Source: Sinorhizobium medicae (GTDB lineage Bacteria; Pseudomonadota; Alphaproteobacteria; Rhizobiales; Rhizobiaceae). From it: a DNA stretch of 64,000 nucleotides. Both the position numbers and the translations under genes were made by a program. The stretch spans positions 1 to 64,000 of the forward strand of contig NZ_VITA01000001.1 of assembly GCF_007827695.1 (NCBI RefSeq), read 5' to 3'. A model generated the notes under the pieces. That model did no database searches, had not been told where the DNA came from, and worked only from the letters and a program-made list of their open reading frames with translations. Shown here one piece after another: positions 28,535 to 37,272 of the stretch (the stretch's first letter is position 1; each line of letters begins with the position of its first letter).

Positions 28535-29263
28535 ATGAAGGTCGTTTTCGTCGGCCCGACGGTTCCCGATGCCGCACGATTGACGGGCGACAAACTGACG
28601 ATCCGCGCGCCGGCCGGCCAGGGCGACATTCTCCGGGCTGTGCGCGACGGGGCGGCGGCCATCGGTCTCATCGACGGCAATTTCGAATATGTCGCTCCCG
28701 TCTGGCACAAGGAAATTCTCTTTGCCCTTTCCGAAGGCGTGGCGGTTTTCGGCTCGGCAAGCATGGGCGCTCTGCGCGCCGCCGAGTGCGCTGCCTTCGG
28801 AATGGTCGGAATCGGCGAGATCTATCGCCAGTACGCGACGGGCGAACTCGAAGACGATTCTGACGTTGCATTGCTCCATGCTCCCGAGGAACTCGGCTAT
28901 GCGCCGCTGACCCTTCCGCTCGTCAATATCAGAAGCACTCTTCGCCGGCTTCTGGAAGCGCAATCCTTGTCCGTCGAGGACTGCGCGCGGATTGCTGAGG
29001 CTGCTGCCTCGATATTCTACAAGGAGCGAACCTTTGCTGCTATCGCCGCGCGCGCCACCATCATGGCGAACGCCGATCTCGCGATAGGCCGGCTCCGAAC
29101 GGGCTATATGGACCAAAAACGGGCCGACGGCCTGGAACTTCTAAAGGTGCTGGCTGGCCAGCCGGATGTGCGCCAGCTCACTGCACGCGATTGGGAGTTC
29201 CGTTCAACGAGCCTCTGGGAGAGAGCGTTCGGCTATGCGTCGCCAACAAACACGCCTGCCTGA
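28535..29263 (+). CDS. TfuA-like protein with no YcaO partner nearby
   Basis: 242 residues. A TfuA-like core domain fills the N-terminal 130 residues: VVFVGPTVPDAARL, APAGQGDILRAVRDGAAAIG, VWHKEILFALSEGVAVFGSA, SMGALRAAECAAFGMVG. Characterised TfuA proteins help YcaO enzymes place thioamides in peptides or proteins (trifolitoxin genes, methyl-CoM reductase). No YcaO gene is found in this window, so the partner must be elsewhere or the role differs. It sits between an XRE regulator and nasTS. A 23-codon frame ending in ATGA overlap with this start has no ribosome site and is not annotated as a gene. Confidence 0.85.
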   Translation: MKVVFVGPTVPDAARLTGDKLTIRAPAGQGDILRAVRDGAAAIGLIDGNFEYVAPVWHKEILFALSEGVAVFGSASMGALRAAECAAFGMVGIGEIYRQYATGELEDDSDVALLHAPEELGYAPLTLPLVNIRSTLRRLLEAQSLSVEDCARIAEAAASIFYKERTFAAIAARATIMANADLAIGRLRTGYMDQKRADGLELLKVLAGQPDVRQLTARDWEFRSTSLWERAFGYASPTNTPA

Positions 29264-29297
29264 ATTTGCGCCAGACCTAAATAAAATTGCACGTCTA

Positions 29298-29334
29298 TTA
29301 GGCATTGTACTATAAAGCAAAATATTTAGGCATT
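29298..29334. repeat. Direct repeat TTAGGCATT in the nasT upstream region
   Basis: The 9-base motif TTAGGCATT occurs at 29298-29306 and 29326-29334, exactly 28 bases apart, in the AT-rich gap before nasT. It may be a binding site of a transcription factor. It has not been matched to a known regulator. Confidence 0.3.
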
Positions 29335-29356
29335 CCTATATTGCGAAAATTGCTGC

Positions 29357-29374
29357 GCCGCATCATGATGCGGC
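29357..29374 (+). promoter_or_regulatory. Perfect palindrome abutting the nasT start codon
   Basis: GCCGCATCATGATGCGGC is an 18-base perfect palindrome whose last base directly precedes the nasT ATG at 29375. It leaves no room for a Shine-Dalgarno site, so it could occlude or organise the translation start, or act as an operator. An in-frame stop just upstream excludes an earlier nasT start. Confidence 0.55.
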
Positions 29375-29965
29375 ATGACCCACTTCGACCTCACCATTCT
29401 TGTGATTGACGAGAACGCCATCCGTGCTTCGATCATTGAGGAAGGCTTGCGCGAAGCCGGGCACGGAAAAGTCACCGTCATTCATGAGGTGCATGGTGTA
29501 GCCCGGATCATCGAGACGCTCCAGCCCGACGTGATCGTCATCGACATCGAGAACCCCAACCGGGACATGATGGAGCATCTGTTCCAGTTGACCCGCACAG
29601 TCGGCCGGCCGATTGCGATGTTCGTGGATCGCTCGGATTCGGCCGCCATAGAGGCGGCGGTCGAGGCAGGCGTCTCCGCCTATATCGTCGACGGCCTGAG
29701 AAAAGAACGCGTCAAACCGATCCTCGATATGGCCGTCAGCCGCTTCAAGGCCTTCAGCCGGCTTCAGCGCGAATTGGCGGACGCCAAATCCGCGCTCGAG
29801 GAGCGCAAACTCGTAGAGCGCGCCAAGGGCATTCTCATGAAAATGCGTGGCTTTTCGGAAGAGGAAGCTTTCACACTGCTGCGTCAGACCGCAATGAACG
29901 AAAAGAAGAAGATTGCGGAGATCGCGCAAAGCGTCGTAACCGCCGCCGGATTGCTGATCCGGTGA
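29375..29965 (+). CDS. nasT: Nitrate-responsive ANTAR response regulator NasT
   Basis: 196 residues. An N-terminal receiver domain has Asp57 in VIVIDIE as the phosphoacceptor-type position; the C-terminal ANTAR RNA-binding domain spans about 135-195 (ERKLVERAKGILMKMRGFS, EEEAFTLLRQTAMNEKKKI). In related bacteria NasT binds a leader hairpin of nitrate genes and prevents termination, while NasS holds NasT inactive without nitrate. The operon partner nasS starts 28 bases downstream, and the nirB leader has a terminator-like hairpin. Confidence 0.93.
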   Translation: MTHFDLTILVIDENAIRASIIEEGLREAGHGKVTVIHEVHGVARIIETLQPDVIVIDIENPNRDMMEHLFQLTRTVGRPIAMFVDRSDSAAIEAAVEAGVSAYIVDGLRKERVKPILDMAVSRFKAFSRLQRELADAKSALEERKLVERAKGILMKMRGFSEEEAFTLLRQTAMNEKKKIAEIAQSVVTAAGLLIR

Positions 29966-29992
29966 GCCGCGGCACCTTGAGGAGACAGCGGA

Positions 29993-31300
29993 GTGAATGT
30001 GTTGACGAAGAAAAGTGAATTCAGAGGCGGTAAGCTCTCCACCGGCAGCGCCCTTCCTGCCCCTGGAAGAATATGCAATGAGGGACAGCGGACCATCCGC
30101 GCCGGTTTCATTCCGCTCGTCGATGCAGCCGTGCTGATCGCGGCCGCCGAATTCGGGTTTGCGCAGCGCGAGGGTATTACCCTTGAGCTTGTCAAGGACG
30201 TCTCTTGGGCGAATGTTCGCGACAGGCTTGCCTTCCGTCAGTTCGACATTGCCCACATGCTCTCGCCAATGCCGGTTGCCGCCAGGCTCGGCCTCGGCTC
30301 AAATCCGTCGCCGACGATTGCCCCTTTTTCGCTGGGGCGCGGCGGCAATGCCATCACTCTGTCGACGCGCATCTACGGCCTTATGGAAGAGGAAGGAAGG
30401 CTCGGAGGAGCCGCGGATCCGTTGAGGAACGCCCGGGCCCTCGCGGCAGTCGTCCGCAGCGCAGCGGCAGCCGGCAAGCCGCCGCTGACGCTCGGCGTCA
30501 CCTACCCGTTCTCGTCGCACAATTACGAACTCCGCTACTGGCTTGCGGCAGGCGGCATCGATCCCGATCGCGATGTCAAGCTGGTCGTTGTCCCCCCACC
30601 GATGACCTCCGACGCCCTGTCCGCGGGCGCGATCGACGGCTTCTGCGTCGGCGCACCCTGGAACATGATCGCATCGGAACGCGGCGTCGGCCGCATCGTC
30701 GCGACGAAGCAGGACATCTGGCCATCGGCACCGGAAAAGGTCATCGGCATGCGCCCCGAATGGGCCGAGGCGAAGCCGGACACAGTTTCGCGCCTGATCG
30801 TTGCGCTCGACCGAGCGGCCCGCTGGTCGGACGTTCCAGAGAACCGCGCCCGCCTCGCCGAGGTCTTGGCCGAGGATCGCCACCTGGGCGCGCCGGTCGA
30901 TATAATCCGACGGGTACTTGCGGGCGAATTCACGATCGACCCCGAGGGAAATCGCCGCGTCGTCGAGAACTATTTCGTCTTCCACGCCGGCTTTGCCAAT
31001 TTCCCGCGCCCCAGCCAGGCGCTCTGGATCTACAGTCAAATGGTGCGCTGGGGGCAGACAACCTTGTCCAGAGAGGGCTTCGAAGCGAGCGTCTCGGCCT
31101 ATCGGCCGGACCTCTACCGGGGAGCGCTCGGCAAGGACGCGTTACCGGCTGACGCGGACAGCAGCAGCCTCGAAGGAGCAACGGACGGCGACCGCTTCAT
31201 TGACGGCCATGTCTTCGATCCCGACAGGATCGAAGATTACATCAAGTCCTTTACCGTCTTTGGAAAGGACGGGGTCCAGACCCCGGTCGATGACGTCTGA
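29993..31300 (+). CDS. nasS: Nitrate sensor NasS (NrtA-like, cytoplasmic)
   Basis: 435 residues from a GTG at 29993 with GGAG eight bases upstream. The body is an NrtA/CmpA-type nitrate-binding periplasmic-binding-protein fold (FIPLVDAAVLIAAAEFGFAQ, FDIAHMLSPMPVAARLGLG, LGVTYPFSSHNYELRYWLA). There is no signal peptide or lipobox, so it is not a transporter component. That, and its place after nasT, identify it as NasS, the nitrate sensor that releases NasT. No nitrate permease gene was seen in the window. Confidence 0.88.
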   Translation: MNVLTKKSEFRGGKLSTGSALPAPGRICNEGQRTIRAGFIPLVDAAVLIAAAEFGFAQREGITLELVKDVSWANVRDRLAFRQFDIAHMLSPMPVAARLGLGSNPSPTIAPFSLGRGGNAITLSTRIYGLMEEEGRLGGAADPLRNARALAAVVRSAAAAGKPPLTLGVTYPFSSHNYELRYWLAAGGIDPDRDVKLVVVPPPMTSDALSAGAIDGFCVGAPWNMIASERGVGRIVATKQDIWPSAPEKVIGMRPEWAEAKPDTVSRLIVALDRAARWSDVPENRARLAEVLAEDRHLGAPVDIIRRVLAGEFTIDPEGNRRVVENYFVFHAGFANFPRPSQALWIYSQMVRWGQTTLSREGFEASVSAYRPDLYRGALGKDALPADADSSSLEGATDGDRFIDGHVFDPDRIEDYIKSFTVFGKDGVQTPVDDV

Positions 31301-31551
31301 GCGCGGGGCCCTCCACCAGCAAGGCTCCAAAGCTCGAAATACAAATCCCGCCAGTGTGGATTCGTCTTTTCGACGTAGCCACCTGCAGAAACGACGCTCG
31401 TGGCTTGACCCGAGGATCCATGCGCAGCGGCACAAAAATTCATCACTAAGTGCAAACGGCCTACTTTTAAACCAGACGGTTTGCTTTTAGCCAAGGGCCA
31501 CTCTCCACGCTTTGCCAGATTTTTCAACGCCATAGGCAAACGACAAACGCT

Positions 31552-31567
31552 TGGCACGGCATTTGCT
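31552..31567 (+). promoter_or_regulatory. Sigma-54 promoter of nirB-nirD-narB-cysG
   Basis: TGGCACG, four bases, then TTGCT: a full -24/-12 element with GG (31553-31554) and GC (31565-31566) ten bases apart. It points to RpoN and an NtrC-type activator, the expected control for nitrate assimilation. Transcription would begin near 31578, leaving a leader of about 230 bases before the nirB ATG. Confidence 0.8.
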
Positions 31568-31607
31568 TTTCGTAAATTGCTTCCATCAACGGCGATCGAA
31601 GCGAGCC

Positions 31608-31626
31608 CAGGCGCCGCATACGCCTG
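31608..31626 (+). promoter_or_regulatory. Leader stem-loop, possible NasT (ANTAR) target
   Basis: CAGGCG and CGCCTG form a perfect six-base stem with a 7-base loop, 40 bases after the expected transcription start and 45 bases before the terminator hairpin. ANTAR proteins bind paired small hairpins in such leaders; the precise binding loop sequence could not be confirmed here. Confidence 0.4.
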
Positions 31627-31672
31627 CCGAAGACACCGACGTCGCAAGGTCTTTGCCTCCGTAAGGGTTTCC

Positions 31673-31705
31673 CCGCGGAGCGCGATTTCCGAGCGGCGTT
31701 TTTTT
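31673..31705 (+). terminator. Attenuator-like terminator in the nirB leader
   Basis: CCGC-GGA pairs with TCC-GCGG (two-base bulge), followed by CG and seven T residues (31699-31705). This is an intrinsic terminator between the sigma-54 promoter and nirB, the kind that NasT antitermination overcomes. No open frame covers it. Confidence 0.6.
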
Positions 31706-31806
31706 ATGCCGGTTTCCGCCGGCAACGAAACCGAACCTACCTGATGCTGCGAAGCCTGCTCAATCCTCGACGAGCGCCTGCTTCGTCGAAGCTGCGGAGT
31801 GACCAC

Positions 31807-34269
31807 ATGACTGAAACTGCACTCGAAAAACTCGTCGTCGTCGGCAACGGCATGGCTCCGGGCCGGATGCTTGAAGAGCTCTTCGAAAAGGCGCCCGGGC
31901 GCTACGCCGTGACCATCTTCAACGCCGAGCCGCGCGTCAATTACGACCGCATCATGCTCTCGCCGGTACTATCCGGTGAAAAGGATTACGAAGAGATCAT
32001 CATCCATGGCGATGGATGGTACATCAAGCACGGGATCACCCTATACAAGGGGCACAAGATCGTTGCGATCGATCGGGAGGCGAAAACCGTAACCTCCGAC
32101 CACGGCGTCACCGAAAGCTACGACAAGCTGGTGATCGCCACCGGTTCCGTGCCCTTCATCATCCCCGTGCCGGGCAAGGACCTGCGCGGCGTCATCACCT
32201 ATCGCGATCTCGACGATGTCCAAGCGATGCTGCTCGCGGCGCAATCGCGCGAAAAAGCCGTGGTCATCGGCGGCGGCCTGCTTGGACTTGAGGCGGCCGC
32301 CGGCCTTCAGGCGCGCGGCATGGACGTCACCGTTCTGCACGTCATGCCGACGCTGATGGAGCGCCAGCTCGACCCCGCCGCGGGTTATCTCCTGCAGAAG
32401 GCGGTCGAGGAGCGCGGTATCAAGGTCCTGACCAAGGCCAACACCAAACGCATTGTGGGCGAGGAGAAAGTCGAGGGCATCGAACTCGAGGACGGCCGGA
32501 TCATTCCGGCGACGCTGGTCGTGATGGCCGTCGGTATCCGTCCGAATGCAGGCCTTGCCAAGGAGGCCGGGCTCGCCGTCAACCGCGGCATCGTCGTCGA
32601 TGCCGGAATGCAGACGTCCGACGGGAACATCATGGCGCTGGGCGAATGTGCCGAAGTCGGCGGCATGGTCTACGGTCTCGTCGCGCCACTCTACGAGATG
32701 GCACGCATCGCCGCGTCTCACCTCGCAGGCGACCGTCGCGCTGCCTTCGCTCACTCCGACACCCCGACGAAACTGAAGGTCACGGGGATCAACCTCTATT
32801 CCGTGGGCGACTTCGCCGATGGCGACGGACGTGAAGAAATCGTGCTGCGCGATGCCACCGCCGGCATCTACAAGCGGCTGGTTCTCAAGGAGAACCGGAT
32901 CGTCGGCGCAGTGCTTTATGGCGATACCGGTGACGGTGCCTGGTTCAATGACCTCTTGAATCGCGGCACCGATATTTGCGAGATGCGTGACACACTGATT
33001 TTCGGCCAGGCCTACCAGGGAGGATCTCCGCTGGACCCTATGGCGGCCGTTGCAGCCTTGCCGGATGATGCGGAAATCTGCGGCTGCAACGGCGTGTGCA
33101 AGGGCAGGATCGTCGGGGCTATCACCTCCAAGGGGCTGACCTCGCTCGACGACGTACGTGCCCACACCAAGGCGTCCGCCTCCTGCGGCTCCTGTACGGG
33201 CCTCGTCGAACAGATCATGTCGCTGACGCTTGGTGACAGCTACAACCCGGCCGCTGTACAGCCGATGTGCAACTGCACCGATCTTGGCCATGACGACGTG
33301 CGGCGCCTGATCAAGGCGAAGAAGCTGAAGACGATCCCCGCCGTCATGCAGGAACTCGAATGGAAGACCTCCTGCGGCTGCGCAAAGTGTCGTCCGGCCC
33401 TCAATTACTACCTCGTCTGCGATTGGCCGGATGAATATGCCGACGACTACCAGTCGCGCTTCATCAATGAACGCGTTCACGCCAATATCCAGAAGGACGG
33501 CACCTATTCCGTTGTACCCCGCATGTGGGGCGGCGTCACCAATTCCAGGGAGCTTCGGGCGATCGCCGACGTCGCAGACAAGTTCAACGTGCCGCTTGTA
33601 AAGGTGACCGGCGGCCAGCGCATAGATCTGCTTGGCATCGAGAAGGAGGACCTGCCCGCCGTTTGGGCAGACCTCAACAAAGCGGGCTTCGTCTCCGGGC
33701 AGGCTTACGCCAAGGGGCTCAGAACCGTGAAGACCTGTGTCGGCTCCGATTGGTGCCGCTTCGGCACTCAGAATTCGACCGGGCTTGGCATCCGCATCGA
33801 GAAATTCATGTGGGGCTCCTGGACCCCGGCGAAGCTGAAGATGGCGGTCTCCGGCTGCCCCCGCAATTGCGCGGAGGCGACCTGCAAGGATATCGGCGTC
33901 ATCTGCGTCGACTCCGGCTACGAGATTCACTTCGCAGGTGCCGCCGGTCTCGACATAAAGGGAACCGAAGTCCTGGGGCTGGTCAAAACCGAGGACGAGG
34001 CGCTCGAACATATCGTCGCGCTGACGCAGATGTATCGGGAGCAGGCCCGCTATCTCGAGCGCATCTACAAATGGGCAAAGCGCGTCGGCCTCGACGAGAT
34101 CCGCCGGCAGATCATGGGCGATGCGGAAAAGCGCAAGGCCTATTTCGACCGCTTCGTCTTCAGCCAGAAATTCGCTCAGGTCGACCCTTGGTCAGAGCGC
34201 GTCTCCGGCAAGGACAAGCACGAGTTCCGGCCGATGGCGACGGTCGGCTTCAATCAGGCAGCGGAGTGA
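31807..34269 (+). CDS. nirB: Assimilatory nitrite reductase [NAD(P)H], large subunit
   Basis: 820 residues from the ATG at 31807, seven bases after GGAG; the in-frame ATG at 31744 lies close to the leader terminator. Domains: a pyridine nucleotide-disulfide oxidoreductase at about 10-400 (VVVGNGMAPGRM; VIGGGLLGLEAAAGLQ), a BFD-type [2Fe-2S] domain (ICGCNGVCKG, ASCGSCTG), and a siroheme/[4Fe-4S] sulfite reductase domain with TCVGSDWCRFGTQNS and SGCPRNCAEATCKD. It reduces nitrite to ammonium with NAD(P)H. First gene of the nirBD-narB-cysG operon. Confidence 0.95.
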   Translation: MTETALEKLVVVGNGMAPGRMLEELFEKAPGRYAVTIFNAEPRVNYDRIMLSPVLSGEKDYEEIIIHGDGWYIKHGITLYKGHKIVAIDREAKTVTSDHGVTESYDKLVIATGSVPFIIPVPGKDLRGVITYRDLDDVQAMLLAAQSREKAVVIGGGLLGLEAAAGLQARGMDVTVLHVMPTLMERQLDPAAGYLLQKAVEERGIKVLTKANTKRIVGEEKVEGIELEDGRIIPATLVVMAVGIRPNAGLAKEAGLAVNRGIVVDAGMQTSDGNIMALGECAEVGGMVYGLVAPLYEMARIAASHLAGDRRAAFAHSDTPTKLKVTGINLYSVGDFADGDGREEIVLRDATAGIYKRLVLKENRIVGAVLYGDTGDGAWFNDLLNRGTDICEMRDTLIFGQAYQGGSPLDPMAAVAALPDDAEICGCNGVCKGRIVGAITSKGLTSLDDVRAHTKASASCGSCTGLVEQIMSLTLGDSYNPAAVQPMCNCTDLGHDDVRRLIKAKKLKTIPAVMQELEWKTSCGCAKCRPALNYYLVCDWPDEYADDYQSRFINERVHANIQKDGTYSVVPRMWGGVTNSRELRAIADVADKFNVPLVKVTGGQRIDLLGIEKEDLPAVWADLNKAGFVSGQAYAKGLRTVKTCVGSDWCRFGTQNSTGLGIRIEKFMWGSWTPAKLKMAVSGCPRNCAEATCKDIGVICVDSGYEIHFAGAAGLDIKGTEVLGLVKTEDEALEHIVALTQMYREQARYLERIYKWAKRVGLDEIRRQIMGDAEKRKAYFDRFVFSQKFAQVDPWSERVSGKDKHEFRPMATVGFNQAAE

Positions 34270-34273
34270 TGCG

Positions 34274-34612
34274 ATGACGACGAACTGGACAGCAATTGGC
34301 GATATCAACGACATCCCGTTGCGCGGCGCCCGCTGCATCAGGACGCCCACCGGCAAGATCGCCGTCTTCCGCACGGCCGAGAACGAGGTATTCGCAATCG
34401 AAGACCATTGCCCGCACAAGGGAGGACCGCTCTCCCAGGGTATCGTTCACGGAACGGCCGTCACTTGTCCGTTGCACAACTGGGTGATCTCGCTCGAAAC
34501 CGGCAAGGCACTGGGCCCGGACGAGGGCGAGGTGCGCACGATTCCCGTGAAAAACGACAACGGCGCCCTCTATGTTGCGCTTGAGAGCCTTGCACTGGCG
34601 GCGGCGGAATAG
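34274..34612 (+). CDS. nirD: Nitrite reductase small subunit NirD
   Basis: 112 residues from the ATG five bases after the nirB stop. A Rieske-like domain covers most of the protein and keeps full cluster ligands: Cys46-x-His48 in HCPHKGGPLSQG and Cys65-x-x-His68 in CPLHNW. E. coli NirD has lost these ligands, so this version likely binds a [2Fe-2S] cluster. It is the partner of NirB and is followed by narB two bases downstream. Confidence 0.93.
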   Translation: MTTNWTAIGDINDIPLRGARCIRTPTGKIAVFRTAENEVFAIEDHCPHKGGPLSQGIVHGTAVTCPLHNWVISLETGKALGPDEGEVRTIPVKNDNGALYVALESLALAAAE

Positions 34613-34614
34613 GC

Positions 34615-37272
34615 ATGGCGCACGAGGTCAAGACCACCTGCCCCTATTGCGGAGTCGGCTGCGGCGTCATTGCCCGTCTGGGTGATGACGGCGCCGTGAG
34701 CGTAAAGGGAGACCCGGAGCATCCTGCCAATTTCGGCAGGCTCTGTTCGAAAGGATCGGCGCTCGCAGAAACGCTCGATCTCGACGGCCGCCTCCTTCAT
34801 CCGGAAATCGGCGGCCGTCGCGCAGGCTGGAGCGAGGCGCTCGACCTCGTTGCCGAACGCTTTTCGCATGCTATCGCCGAGCACGGTCCCGATTCGGTTG
34901 CCTTCTACGTCTCGGGACAGTTGCTGACGGAGGACTATTACATCGCCAACAAGTTGATGAAGGGTTTCATCGGCTCAGCAAACATCGACACCAATTCTCG
35001 GCTTTGCATGTCCTCCTCCGTAGCGGGCCACCGCCGCGCCTTCGGCTCGGATACGGTGCCGGGCGTTTACGAGGACCTGGAACTCGCCGAACTCGTAGTC
35101 CTGACGGGTTCCAATCTGGCCTGGTGCCATCCGGTGCTTTATCAGCGCCTTTCAGCTGCCAAGGCGAACCGACCTGAGATGAAGATCGTCGTCATCGATC
35201 CACGCCGCACCATGACTGCCGACATCGCCGACATGCACCTGGCGATCTCGCCGGACGGCGACGTCGCCCTCTTCAACGGCCTGCTTGCCCATCTCGCCGC
35301 CAGCGGCGTGATCGACCGGAACTATGTCTCGAAGTGCACGAGCGGTTTCGACGAGGCCGTGGCGGTGGCATCCAGGCTCGATCTTCCGGCAGTTTCCAAC
35401 GCGACCGGCCTGACGCAGGCGCAGCTTCGCGCGTTCTACCGGCTCTTCGAGACGACTGAAAACGTCGTGACCTGCTACAGCCAGGGCGTCAACCAGTCTG
35501 CCGCCGGTACCGACAAGGTAAATGCCATCATCAATTGCCATCTTGCGACCGGACGCATCGGCCGGCCGGGCATGGGGCCGTTTTCCCTGACCGGACAGCC
35601 AAATGCCATGGGCGGGCGGGAGGTCGGAGGGCTGGCAAACATGCTTGCGGCCCATATGGATATCGAGAAATCGCTCCACCGTGATCAGGTGCGCCGTTTC
35701 TGGGGCGCGCCGGCAGTGGCGAACAAGCCCGGCCTCAAGGCGGTGGACATGTTCCGCGCCGTTGCGGACGGGCGGATCAAGGCCTTGTGGATCATGGCAA
35801 CCAATCCCGTCGTCTCGATGCCGGATGCCGATGCCGTCGAAGCGGCGATCAAGGCCTGCCCCTTCGTCGTCGTCTCCGACATCGTGAGAGATACCGACAC
35901 GGCCCGCCACGCCCACGTGCTTCTGCCCTCGCTGGGTTGGGGCGAGAAGGATGGCACCGTCACCAATTCCGAGCGGTGCATCTCGCGCCAGCGTGCCTTT
36001 CTGCGAGGCCCCGGGGAGGCGCGGCCCGATTGGTGGCAACTCGCCGAAGTCGGTAAACGCATGGGCTTCGCCCCGGCATTCGCCTACAATTCACAGGCCG
36101 AGATCTTCGCTGAGCATGCGGCGCTTTCGGGTTTCGAGAACAACGGGCGCCGCGATTTCGACATCAGCGCCCATGCGGAGATCGGCGGCGCCGCCTATGA
36201 CGGGCTGAAACCTTTTCAGTGGCCGCAGACCAGGGGCAGCACGCCACAGCAAAGGCGCTTTTTCGCGGACGGCCGGTACTTCCATCCGGATGGCCGCGCC
36301 CGCTTCGTTGCCATCGAGGTGCCCGGGCCGAGACGCCGCGACGCGGCCTTCCCGTTCACGCTCAATACCGGCCGCGTGCGCGACCATTGGCACACGATGA
36401 CGCGCACCGGCAGGAGCGCGCGGCTCTCCGGCCATCTGGCCGAGCCCTTCGTCGAGATTCACCCGCGCGACGCACAGGCGATCGGCGTCAGCGGCGCCGA
36501 CCTCGTGACCTTGGAAAGTCCGCATGGGGCGGCAATTGTCCGGGCACTCGTCACCGACCGACAGGCGGAAGGCAATCTGTTCGTGCCGATGCATTGGAAC
36601 GATCAATTCGCTTCCAGGGCGCGGATCGATGCACTGGTTGCGCCCATCACCGACCCTGTTTCCGGCCAGCCGGCATCGAAGCATATGACGGTTCGTGCGG
36701 GTCGCCTTGCAGCAGCGGTCTATGGCTTCGCGGTCTCGGCGCACAGGCCTGCGGAGCTCGACGCCGCCTATTGGGCGATCGCCAGGGCCGAAGGCGGATG
36801 GCGGATGGAACTCGCTTTCGCCGAAAAGGAAATTGACTGGACCGACTGGTGCCGGAAGACGTTCGGGATCGCTTCCGAGATAGAGCCGATCGGCTATACG
36901 GACCGCACCTCAGGCGAGCTTCGCCTCGCCTTTTTCGAAGAGGACCGGCTGCTGGCCACCTTGTTTCTTTCCCCGCAGCCTGTCGCCGTCGCGCGCAACT
37001 GGGCGGTATCGCAGCTCCGTGCGTCGCATCACAATCTTGGCAAACGTTTCGCAGTGGTCGCCGGCCGCCCGGGTGCCGACACCCCCGACCCAGGCGCGAC
37101 CGTCTGCTCGTGTTTCAGTGTCGGCGTCAACCAGATCACCGCCGCCGTGCGCGTCGGATGCCATAGCGTCGAAGCGGTGGGCGAAAAGCTCAGCGCCGGC
37201 ACCAATTGCGGCTCCTGCCGTGCCGAAATCAGGGGAATCATAAATGCTTGCCTCACCGTCGCAGCAGAGTGA
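34615..37272 (+). CDS. narB: Assimilatory nitrate reductase, large subunit (NasA/NarB type)
   Basis: 885 residues of the molybdopterin oxidoreductase family. An N-terminal [4Fe-4S] motif has Cys9, Cys12, Cys16 and Cys44 (CPYCGVGC... GRLCSKG). Molybdopterin-binding domains follow, with the active-site region near LCMSSSVAGHRRAFGSDT. The C-terminal end has a BFD-type [2Fe-2S] domain (CSCFSVGVNQITAAV and NCGSC), found in the NADH-dependent NasA class. It reduces nitrate to nitrite in the cytoplasm. Its 3' end overlaps cysG by 29 bases. Confidence 0.94.
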   Translation: MAHEVKTTCPYCGVGCGVIARLGDDGAVSVKGDPEHPANFGRLCSKGSALAETLDLDGRLLHPEIGGRRAGWSEALDLVAERFSHAIAEHGPDSVAFYVSGQLLTEDYYIANKLMKGFIGSANIDTNSRLCMSSSVAGHRRAFGSDTVPGVYEDLELAELVVLTGSNLAWCHPVLYQRLSAAKANRPEMKIVVIDPRRTMTADIADMHLAISPDGDVALFNGLLAHLAASGVIDRNYVSKCTSGFDEAVAVASRLDLPAVSNATGLTQAQLRAFYRLFETTENVVTCYSQGVNQSAAGTDKVNAIINCHLATGRIGRPGMGPFSLTGQPNAMGGREVGGLANMLAAHMDIEKSLHRDQVRRFWGAPAVANKPGLKAVDMFRAVADGRIKALWIMATNPVVSMPDADAVEAAIKACPFVVVSDIVRDTDTARHAHVLLPSLGWGEKDGTVTNSERCISRQRAFLRGPGEARPDWWQLAEVGKRMGFAPAFAYNSQAEIFAEHAALSGFENNGRRDFDISAHAEIGGAAYDGLKPFQWPQTRGSTPQQRRFFADGRYFHPDGRARFVAIEVPGPRRRDAAFPFTLNTGRVRDHWHTMTRTGRSARLSGHLAEPFVEIHPRDAQAIGVSGADLVTLESPHGAAIVRALVTDRQAEGNLFVPMHWNDQFASRARIDALVAPITDPVSGQPASKHMTVRAGRLAAAVYGFAVSAHRPAELDAAYWAIARAEGGWRMELAFAEKEIDWTDWCRKTFGIASEIEPIGYTDRTSGELRLAFFEEDRLLATLFLSPQPVAVARNWAVSQLRASHHNLGKRFAVVAGRPGADTPDPGATVCSCFSVGVNQITAAVRVGCHSVEAVGEKLSAGTNCGSCRAEIRGIINACLTVAAE

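Noticed and set aside
28467-28538. 23-codon frame overlapping the tfuA start, possible RiPP precursor
   Set aside because: No ribosome site, no leader-like sequence, and no YcaO; kept only as a remark under the TfuA finding.
32041-34011. 656-codon minus-strand open frame opposite nirB
   Set aside because: Shadow frame of the nirB codon pattern; no family motif.
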